Of a DNA stretch of 64,000 nucleotides, positions 21,843-33,800 are shown piece by piece. Origin of the DNA: Mactra quadrangularis (taxonomy: Eukaryota; Mollusca; Bivalvia; Venerida; Mactridae). The notes under the pieces were generated by a model. The model was not told the origin of the DNA. It did not search any database and worked only from the letters and a program-made list of their open reading frames with translations. The translations under genes were made by a program, and so were the position numbers. The stretch's first letter is position 1. The number at the start of each line of letters is the position of its first letter. The stretch is from NCBI GenBank assembly GCA_025267735.1, contig CM046307.1, forward strand, positions 38,865,231 to 38,929,230, written 5' to 3'.

Positions 21843-24800
21843 GTAACATGCTGTTTCTAACGTTTTCAATTACGATACAATCAAATTAACGACAAAAATT
21901 CCATTAATTTTATTGTTCTGTTCAGGGGCGGTTCCAGGATTTTTTTTCTAAGGGGGTCCATAAGTTTTCTAGGGGGGGGGGGGGGTTCAAACTTCGAACC
22001 ACAACCACATTTTAACATATTAATAATTAAAACTACATTACCATTAAATCTATGTAAAACACAATGAAAATTGCTTTATGCTACTTAAAAATGACTAACA
22101 GTCAAGTAATACACTAATGGACAGGTACATTTTGGAATTTTAGGGGGGGGGGGTCCGGACACCCCCCTGATCCCCCCGCTAGATCCGCCTATGCTGTTGG
22201 CTTTATTTTATTATTTCTCAGCAGTAGTCATGTGATTGGTTCATTAAGTCAGGTTTCATGACTATACTGACTATTTCCTTACGCTGACATTTCTATTATT
22301 TTTATGACGAATCGATTTTGAAAGAAGGGTATAGTCTGTGCACAGGAGCTTGACATTCTGTATCATAGCTTGAAAAATTCCTTCCTTTTTATAATCTACG
22401 ATACAGGATGTCAAACTCCTGTGATCTGTGGAGGCCTAGTATTGAACATGGTTTGGCGGATGAATACGATAATGCTGGAACACATTAAACAGCAATGTTA
22501 ATTACGTTTATATCTACTGGAATTATTTAAAGGTACTAGTTCACAGATTTGGTTAAAATCATCTATATTTTCAAAATACCATTCAGTGTCTGTAATTGAG
22601 TCAAAAAATTAATTCTTAATGTTTTAAGATAATCTGACCAATAGATTGCAAGAAATATATATCAGAAGTCACTAAATTGAACTAAGATTGTCTATACCGT
22701 GACATACGGGGTAGATGTTTACTACATGAAACGCCATCATTTGAAATTGTTCGTCAATATGCACTGAAATTGTCATTATCAAATCACTAATTTCTTGCTT
22801 CAAAATGTTTCCAAACAATGTTGATAGTTTCAGGCAAAGTTGATGTTTAAGTTGAAATCTGTGAATGAGTACCTTTAAACATTGCTCATAGAATTTTTAT
22901 CTTAATCAAAATAATGTTAAAATGATAAACGTCATACTTTCAAGCCTACTTTTATAAAAGTATTTATTTTTTCATCAAATAATTACAGGTCGTCCACGTA
23001 AACATTGCGTATATAAACATAGCCTGTTTCATTACACACCGATATTTAGGGGTGAATTATTTTTACAATTTTATGAACAAGTTAGTCTACACTTATTTTA
23101 TAAACATATCATCGTACAGCATTTACAATGTGCATATAAATTATTTTAAATAAGAGTTTAATATCAAAGTTGTGTGTTTAAATCAGTAAAATGGTGTTCA
23201 TGCATCAGCTAATTCACCTATTTAGTGGGTTAGTCCATTGTTTAAAGTACAAAAACACGCATGACCTAGAATACGACCTGTATATGCATGGTTTTGTACT
23301 GTAACAAACTCGTCCTTCCAAGATTTATTTTATACAGTACCCACCAAAAGTTTGGAGACAAAAGAACTTGACTGTAATTCTTGAATTTCGAGAATTAGTT
23401 TTGTAGAATTATGATTTTTGATACATTTAAGTATGGTTTGTGATAAATCAAAACATATTTCATGAATGCAGCCCATTTATAAGATTCAGCATTTGACATC
23501 TTAAAGCCTCTGTAACTAGTTTTGTTGTACTTATTGGATATATTGCAGTTTACCTTACTGGTCAGAGCAGGCGCACTTTCGTTGCTATGTTAAAAAACAA
23601 CAGAAGCAAATGGCTGCATTTTTTCTCGTTTAAAACATAAAAAACGGGGGTTCGGGGGCGGTAGCCCCTGATATAACATGAAACCCTGTATTTTCATTAG
23701 TTGTTAGCGTTAATGGTTTGCCAGGTTTAAATACTTATAAACACTACACTTTCGCGGATTTTTTACGTACCGTAAACTGCAATTGTCACTAATTATTTTA
23801 TATGACATAGCTTTTATGTTGTTTTTGTAGTCTCAGTCATAATTATTATCATAACCAAAAAATTGAAACAAACCTAAAAAGCATTTCAAAATAAACAGTT
23901 ATCAGATTTTAGATATTCAGTAGGCCTACAAAGTGAAAATGTCTCCAAACTTTTGGTGGGTATAACGTACGCGTTTAGTCTCTTGCAAATCAATATTACA
24001 ATTTACATACCCCCAACATCGACTACAATAACTTATTATTATAAGTCACAATCTTGCATAAATGTTAAACCCACAATATTTCAAATAAAGTGCCAATTTC
24101 ACCAATCTGTATTTTGTGAGTTGTATAAGAATCATAGAAATACTTTATAAGGACATGACATGACACAATATATACTAGGCGTCAATGAAAACTTACCACT
24201 TACATGAACCTAATTTAAAAAAAAAATGAAAACACTTACACAAATATGAAAAATTTACATTATTTTAAATATCATATTAGAAAATAGGATATTTCTTTGC
24301 AAGTACGGAATCTAAGCATAGACGGTTCAACTCCGCAAACCAAAACGACCACCTCGAAAATGAAAGTAGCAGGTTTGTCCACCCTCTGCATCAAGCTCAG
24401 CTTGACATCCACGTCTCATACTCCGTATCAGACACAGGATTTTATCATTTGGTAGTGCATCCCACTCCTCAGTCAGTGCTTGTATACGTTCCTGAAAATT
24501 ATTGACGTTACGTCTGCCGTCATAAACCCTTCGGTCAAGTTGGGCCCAAAGATGCTTTATAGGGTTTAAGTCGGGACTGAATGCAGGTCAATGCGATGTG
24601 TGGACATTATTATCCTGCAGGAAATCTTGTGAAACGCGAGCCGAGTTGGGCCGTGCACTGTCTTGCTGGAGAAGGTTGACGTCAGCGTCAGTCTGAATAA
24701 AAGAAAGAACTACTGGCCTCAGCACATTATCAATGTAACGATGAGCAGTAAGTGTTCCAGGCAATACAATAAGTGGGGTCTTGTGCCTCCAAGAAATGCC

Positions 24801-27800
24801 TTCCCACACCATGACAATATCACCACCCCAGCGTGCAGCAGGAGAATTTGACGATCGGTATGTCCTGACGTCACCTTTTCACGGCCTAGGCGTGACATAC
24901 CTCGCACTGAGCCTGTCTGTTCATGTCTCCTTACCAGATTCATGATTGTCTGATGGGAGCAGCAATCTCACGAAATGAAAGCCCGGCGTCAGCAATGCCG
25001 AGTATTTGGTGACGTTGAGTGTCTCCTAAACGTAGCTTTTGAATAGCAATAGTTGAAAAATGGATGTTTTTTTTCTTAAACTGTCGACTAACTCTCGTAA
25101 GAGACAAATGATTTACACAAAGTACTGGATACATGTCGTCCTAACAAAAAATCTTATTTTGCACGTGCAGTCCGGGACTCGAACATTGTAAATCGATTTT
25201 AGATTCTTTTGGCAGCAATGACTACATGTGTATGACAAAAATGTGTCTATGTAAAGTTTTTACTGCACTTCAATTCTATTATCATAAAGTGAGGGTTGGT
25301 AGGGTGGTAAGTTTTTATTGACGCCGAGTATATAAATCGATACTAAATACAGTGAACCATTTTAATTGTTCATTCTCTTCAAGTAGACATAGGCACTTTT
25401 CATTTGCTTGGGGTTTTTAACCCATTTGAGTCGGCTGACAATGGTTTTTTGACCTTTTTACCTCGAGAAAAATGGCGAAAATTATCAATCATCAATTAAA
25501 ACATTAAATGTGTTCTGAAACACTATGGATAGTTTTATATTTACAATTCTGATAAAACTAAAAACATACCAATTATACATTCAAGATATTAAGCAGCAAA
25601 CCTCTGTAGCATTAAGTGTCGGCTTTTAAAAAGAATATTTCCTTACAATTTATCGCTGTAATAAAACAAATATTCATGTACTCTTATAATGTTATCACCA
25701 TGATGATATTAAATTTCCATTTCAGAAGAAACTGTAGAAGTGACAAATGCAACTTGTAATACAATGTATGACATTGCTGAATACAAGAAAATTACTTTGG
25801 AATACGAGAATGGGGTCTTTGTAAATTCAGACATTCCTCCTACTTGCATGCTAACCTTCTTTAACACCAACCCTGAGGATGAAATTTGTGTCAAAACAAA
25901 ATTTGAAGGCAGGCATTTAGATATTTGGCAAGCAAATACAGAATGTGATCTTACTTTAAGATTGTATCTGAAGAAAGAAAAAGAATTCAGCAAGTTTAAT
26001 GTAAGTATGTGCAAAAATTATAGTTAAAAGCCATTTTTCTTGTTGAATTCTATGCCGCTTTTAGGCAACTGCCAGATTATTAAGGTACATGTTTTATAAT
26101 TAACATATTTTCAATCTTACTTTATCAAGTGAACTCCGTCAGAAATCTATTCATAAAGCTTATGAAAATGACATAATTTTTTTATCTAAATTTCGAGGAC
26201 TTCAGATGGCAGTTGTCAGTTACTGACGAAAGTATGCGCCTAGTAGTTGGTTAACAGCTAAATCCTGAGATTAAGCCTTTCAAGGAATAGTGAGAAGGTT
26301 GACTGATTGCCGTTATATGACCTTATCAATGTGTTGCTACGGCATTAAACCCAACAAAAACAAACAAACAAACGAACAGCATTCTAATTTACCATGTCAC
26401 TAAGTAATTTACCTACGTGTGAAGTCGATTTACTTAATCACTAAGTAATTTACCTACGTGTGTAGTCGATTTACTTAATCATAAGTACTTTACCTACATG
26501 TACGTGTGTAGTCGATTTACTTAATCACTAAGTAATTTACCTACGTGTGTAGTCGATTTACCTAGTCAATAAGTAATTTACCTACGTGTGTAGTCGATTT
26601 ACTTAATCATAAGTAATTTACCTACGTGTGTAGTCGATTTACTTAATCATAAGTAATTTACCTACGTGTGCAGTCGATTTACTTAATCACTAAGTAATTT
26701 ACCTACGTGTGTAGTCGATTTACTTAATCACTAAGTAATTTACCTACGTGTGCAGTCGATTTACTTAATCACTAAGTAATTTACCTACGTGTGTAGTCGA
26801 TTTACTTAATCATAAGTAATTTACCTTCGTGTGTAGTCGATTTACCTAGTCACTAAGTAATTTACCTACGTGTGTAGTCGATTAACTTAATCATAAGTAA
26901 TTTACCTACGTGTGTAGTCGATTTACTTAATCACTAAGTAATTTACCTACGTGTGTAGTCGATTTACTTAATCACTAAGTAATTTACCTACGTGTGTAGT
27001 CGATTTACCTAGTCACTAAGTAATTTACCTACGTGTGTATTTAATTTACCTAGTCACTAAGTAATTAACCTACGTGTGTAGTCGATTTACTTAATCATAA
27101 GTAATTTACCTACGTGTGTAGTCGATTTGCTTAATCACTAAGTAATTTACCTTCGTGTGTAGTCGATTTACCTAGTCACTAAGTAATTTACCTACGTGTG
27201 TAGTCGATTTACTTAATCATAAGTAATTTACCTACGTGTGTAGTCGATTTACTTAATCACTAAGTAATTTACCTACGTGTGTAGTCGATTTACCTAGTCA
27301 CTAAGTAATTTACCTTCGTGTGTAGTCGATTTACCTAGTCAATAAGTAATTTACCTACGCGTGTAGTCGATTTACCTAGTCACTAAGTAATTTACCTTCG
27401 TGTGTATTTAATTTACCTAGTCACTAAGTAATTTACCTACGTGTGTATTTAATTTACCTAGTCACTAAGTAATTTACCTTCGTATGTATTTAATTTACCT
27501 AGTCACTAAGTAATTTACCTTCGTGTGTATTTAATTTACCTAGTCACTAAGTAATTTACCTACGCGTGTAGTCGATTTACCTAGTCACTAAGTAATTTAC
27601 CTTCGTGTGTATTTAATTTACCTAGTCACTAAGTAATTTACCTACGTGTGTATTTAATTTACCTAGTCACTAAGTAATTTACCTACGTGTGTAGTCGATT
27701 TACCTAGTCAATAAGTAATTTACCTATGTGTGTATTTGATTTACACAGACGATGTATGATTCTGTTATTGTACATTCGATTTACCTAGTGAACTACACAG

Positions 27801-30800
27801 GCGATTTTCGTTTATGGCTCTTATACATATATAGAGATAGAAAGGTACGCAACTCTTTCAGACAAAAATCACCCTAACTTATTATTGTCATCATGTACGC
27901 TTTAAATGTCACTAATACACACAGAAACTGTTATACAATCGAAAAAATAATGATTAATCTACATAATAATAACCTTACATGCTTCAAATATGGTCAAATA
28001 TTCTTTAAATACAACCAACAATTTTCGACTTTATAAACTAAACAATGATATGTTTAAAAGACGCACTCAATACGGTATGTGCTTCTGTTTTACTTTGTTG
28101 TGCAATATGCCTGTGTTTATTTCAGGGACACGAATGTAGAGATTTTCATTACAGACCACTATGTTTCCAGAATGAAACTATTTATGCAGTATATTTTGAT
28201 ACGATTCTTTACACTTTATCGGATATAAATATTGTGATATACGGGAGAAATATAAAAGGTAAGATCTAAAATTGTCTACAATCTCCGTTTATTGTTTTCT
28301 ATCGCCCAGGCTCATCGTCTAACCCACTCCCATTCGAAGAATGAGATTAAAACATAACGTAATAAACGTGAGATATTTATATGTTTGTTTTCGTTATAAA
28401 CATGAATTGCAAAAAAATATTATAAAAGCATTAAACATCTAACCATTTATTTATTAAGTCAAAATTAATATCAATGACATAAGCCAAATAGAGAAATAAA
28501 AGTTGCACAAGCAGAAACAGCTCGTCGATGTACATTTCACGACCTGAAATTGTGAGGCACGAACCGACGTTGCTAGACAATTTAATTTGTCTTTTTTGAA
28601 ACACATTTCCTCAATAACAATTCATTTTTTGAAATATTGAGCATTATGTACAACAGTTTTATTGGTCAAGTGTTCATTCGTCGGTACCCGAATACCATTT
28701 TTATTCGCCCGTTTTGAAAAAAACGGTCGTATTATGTTATGCTGTTGTCCGTCTGTCCGTCTGTCCGTCTGTCCGTCTGTCCGTCTGTCCGTCCGTGGAC
28801 AATTGCTTGTCCGGATGATAACTCAAAAAAGGATGAACCTAGGTTCCTCAAATTTTATGTGTTGATAGCCCTTGGGTGGAGGAGGTTCCCTATTGATTTT
28901 GAGACCCCAGGGTTAAAGGTCAAGGTCACTGGGACTTAAAATAGGTAAAACTTGTCCGGACAATATCTGAACCACCAATGTACCTAAGTTCACCAAATTT
29001 AATGTTAGAGTAGCCCATGTGTCAAAGATGTTCCCTATAGGTTTTGGGGCCCCTGCGTCAAAGGTCAAGGTCACAGTGGCATCATATGGGAAAAAAACTT
29101 GTCCTGACAATAACTTAACAACCAATCTACCTAGGATCACCAAATTTTATGTGAGAGAAGCCCATGTGTCAAGGATGTTCCCAATCGGTTTTGGGGCCCC
29201 TGGGTCAAAGGTCAAAGGTCACAGGGACATCAAATTGAAAAACCTTGTCCGGACCATAACTCAACAACGCCTGTACCTAGGTTCACCAAATTTTATGTAA
29301 GAGTAGCCCATGTGTCAAAGATGCGCCCTACAGGTTTATGGGGCCCCAGGTTCAAAGGTCAAGGGCACAGGGGCATTATATGGAAAAACTTTGTCCGGAC
29401 AATAAATGAAACACCAATGTACCTAGGTTCACCAAATTTCATGTGAGAGTAGCCCATGTGTCAAGGATATGCACTATTGATTTTGGGGCCCCTGGGTCAA
29501 AGGTCAAGGTCACAGTGGCATCAAATTGAAAAACATTGTCCGGGTAATAACTCACTAATGACTGTACCTAGGTTCACCAAATTTCATGTGAGAGTAGCCC
29601 ATGTGTCAAGGATGTACTTTATCAGTTTTGGGAAAACAGGGTTAAATTTAAATCTTAAACCAGAAGATATCAAATTACCAAGCTGTGACTTCAAATGTTC
29701 TATCAATATGTTTATAAAGTCAAAACGGCAAACAATGAAACACTTGTCCAGACAATAACTGAACCACCAATGTACCTAGGTTCTCCAAATTTTATGTGAG
29801 GGTAGCCCTTGGGTAAAGGTTATGCCCTATTGGTTTTGGGGCTCCTGGGTCAAAGGTCAAGGTCACAGGGGCATCATATTGAAAAACCTTGTTTGGACAA
29901 TAACTCATCAACGACTGTACCTAAGTTCACAAAATTTTATGTGAATGTAGCCCTTGTGTCAAGGATGTTCCCAATAGGTTTCTGGGCCCCGGGTCAAAGG
30001 TCAAGGTCACAGAGGCATCATATGGAAAAACCTTGTCCAGACAATAACTGAACAACCAATGTACCTAGGTTCACTAAATTTTATGTGAGAGTAGCCCATG
30101 TGTCATGGTTATGTCCTATTGGTTTTGGGGCCCCTGGGTCAAAGGTCAAGGTCACAGGGGCATCATATTGAAAAACATTGTCCGTGTAGTAAATCAACAA
30201 TGACTGCACCTAAGTTCACAAAATTTCATGTGAGAGTAGCCCATGTGTCAAGAATGTTCCCTATTGGTTTTGGGGCCCCTAGGTCAAGTTTAAACCATCA
30301 TCCAGAAGATATCAAATTACCAAGCAGTGACTTCAAATGTTCAATCAATATGTTAACAAAGTCAAAATGGCAAACCATGGAAATAATGCTATATTTAATA
30401 AGTAACATGAATTTAGTTCACCAAATTTTATGTATGGGTAGCCCATGTGTCAAGGATGTTCCCAATTGGTTTTGGGTCAAAACTGGGTCAAAGATTGAGG
30501 TCACAGGGGCATCATGTGGACAATCCTTGTCCAGACAATAACTTAATATGTAATGTGTTGATAGCTCTTTGGTATTGGATGTTCTCTTTTGACTTGGAGA
30601 CCCCAGGGTCAAAAGTCAAGGTCACAGGGACTTAATTCATATTGAAACATTTTCGGGACAGTAACTCAATAATGATTGTACCTACATTGTAGGTTTTCCA
30701 AATTTTATTTAAGGGGAGCCTTAATGTCTAGCATATGCCCCTTTGGTTTTAGGTCCCTGGGTTAAAGGTCAAAGTCACAAGAAAAATCATGAGGAAAAAC

Positions 30801-33800
30801 CATGTCCAACAACCAACTTTACCTAAGATCGCCAAATTTTATGTATCAATACTCTTTGGGTCAAGGGCGAGAACTTTTGGTTCTGAGGCCCCAGGGTCAA
30901 GATCACTGGAAGTTTGTATGGGAAAACTTTGTGTCGGTGATAACTCAACCATGGCTGTACCTAGGTTCTCAAAATCTTTGCTTTGGATAGCCCTCCAGTT
31001 AAGGATGGGACCTATTCTGAGATCCCAGGGTCATTGGTCAAGGTCACAGGGACTTCATATGAGATAGAACACAGCATGGACTGCACACGGGCGTATAATG
31101 CCCCGCCCAGCGGAGCTCTTGTTATCTATGATTTTTATTTGCAGCTCTTTACTTTTCATTATCTACATTTCATTGCAATTGTAAATGAATGATTTTCCAT
31201 TTTTCATCTGCTTGTGACATCCTGACAAGAAAAGTGTTGATCATGCAAAATGAACGCAGAATTAAACTGATAAAGATCTATGATAAAAAAACTGTGCTTA
31301 TTTTGCATGTGGTATCACCTTGTAATCTCGATGTTCAAAAAAGCCCCAAAGATCAATATTGGTCACACCTACATGTAGGGTGAATCAGTTTTACATCAGG
31401 GAATCTTTAACAATATATTCTGAAATGAATGATGCTCATATTTGGCATTAAACATCGCCTAGTACTTTTAGCAGTGGTTTTTTTCCGCCTGATACTCCTA
31501 ATCATCGAAATCAATATCGCTTCAAGATGGTTTGCAGTTGCATTTGACTATCTAACAAATTCAATCTTTATCCCTTTTCTCCTCAGATTTGCTAAAAAGA
31601 GTTATCAATACATTTTTCTGTTAAATGTCCAATTATACAGGCGGCCGTTTTTGAGTTATACACCTTAGGCCTCAACAAGTTTATCATATGTTCTATGGAT
31701 TCGCTCGCACCTTAATTTTGACGGTTTTTACAAAAAAAATATTTTTATTTCCTCGCTCGCTCATAAAAATTTGGTCCAACCGCTATATAAAGCAACTGAA
31801 TTAAGATTTTACTACTTTTTTTCTTCGCTCGCTCGCCCCATTTTCCCAAGAAAAATCTGTAGAACATATGATCAACTTGTAGTGGCCTTATATGTATATA
31901 TGTATTTTTACAAGTGTTTTTGCTTCGGGGCCGCCCTGGCCGCCTGTGTCCAATAATAGAATGTAAATATGACATATGTCTTATAAATTTGATTAGATGA
32001 GTAATTACTTTCAGAATCCAGAACTACTACAAAAAGAACAACAGTAAAAGAAGTTAGGACGACAACATATGTATATGATTATGATCTAAACAACAAATCT
32101 GATGACCATTCTGTACTACATAGTATAGGTGTTACCATTGGTATAGCGATTGTTGTTTGCACTTGTTGTGCTTGTTGCTGTTATTTCTGTCAGACATGTG
32201 GAAAACAGCGAGGTGTGTATAATTAAGATGGTATATTATTTGAATATGGAATGTATCCTTTTACTTGGAATTTATTCTCACCACCCAATCTCATTTGTTC
32301 AAAGTATACATTCACCAGAATTTCTAATCGGATACCCCATTCAATCCTTATTTTCAAAGAATTACAACAAACTATGGAATATTATGGCAATATTTATTAA
32401 CGGAAAATATATGAGGTATATTTCAGACAAAATCAAATTATCATATTCTCAATAATTGTGATTTTATACGAGTGTCTATATGATAGGTATTCATGTAAAA
32501 AATCACAGCTGCCAACTAAGGCCATACACATAACTAAATACTTGCTCTGAATTTCTTCACTTTGTTACTTTTACATTAATATCTATGTTACCTCGTATAT
32601 GAATAATTTCATCGCGTATATAACGTCTGAAGTTATGTATACGCTCACAGGGAAGATTGGGTTTTACCTTCTATTAATAGAATGTTTATTCATTTTTATT
32701 GAATAAAATTATGTTTTCTATATTTTTCTATATGTTTTCTATATTGTGTTATCAGCTCCTGAAAACAGATATGCTCAGCAAATGCAACAATTGAATGGTC
32801 AACCATCAGGGTCTACACGTCCACGTTCACAAAATATGTCATTTCCAGTGGTGCGGACTTACATGCAAATTCTTCCACCAGTTGTAGCGGATTCTCATAC
32901 AAACGATGCACCATCTTATAATTCTGTGATACAGAATGAAAGTTTGCCATCAATAACAGTTGATGACAGAAATGGGCATTCACAAATGCCATCTCTACCT
33001 TTAAATACTCAAGAAAACCACACAGACAGTCCTCAGGAAAATAGTCCATCCCCCGTTGATGAAAACTTAAGTATTCCCGAAAGTAAGTACTTGCATAATC
33101 CTTCACTTTATTTTTTAAGTAAGATGTGCATGCACATCAAAGTTGTTTAAGAGAATACATATGGATGTACTACATGATAGTTCTGTCACGGTACTCTTTG
33201 ATGGGACAATTCTCATACAAAAATGGTCTGTAAAAGCCATTTATGTTCAAGGTGAGCTTTGGTGTAAATCGTAAGATGTATCGATTCTGGTATTACTATT
33301 TTTATAATGTTAGCATCATTATATGAGCCGCCATACTTATGACATTTGTAAATTATATGCATACACATTGATCGATGATAACCTTTTCCCCTTCTTCTTT
33401 TCAATTCCATCTCTTAGGTTGAGTGTGGTCAAAGTTGTTTTAAAACTATGCTCATGCCTCGTTGCATTATCAGTTAGTAAAGTAATCATACCTAAAATTA
33501 AAATTGTTAAATAGTTAAACTACAGTCTGATGTTCTCATGACCGAAAGGAGACGCTGAGTCCTGAAGTATTTGATAGAAGCGTCTGCTACGATAGTAAAT
33601 GGAAGCGCATTCTAGTTCCGTTAGAACTTGGAAAGAATGAGTGTTGTCTGTAGATGAGAGCCTATTGAACTTATAAACATAAGTTTCTGTAAAACCTTAA
33701 ATTACAATCTTTATGGTGTGTGCTTAGTTACCTGTGCCTGTAGTGCAGTTGGAAGCACGCTGGGATTTCGAATCTAGTGTCTCGATGGTAAAGGTTATAA

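Noticed and set aside
26390..27745. CRISPR-like array (regular 41-bp repeats)
   Set aside because: There are no unique spacers, the whole unit repeats, and the context is a eukaryotic intron next to a SINE.
28662..31067. Overlapping plus-strand frames of 60-147 codons
   Set aside because: They all translate the same degenerate nucleotide repeat in different frames and show no consistent protein.
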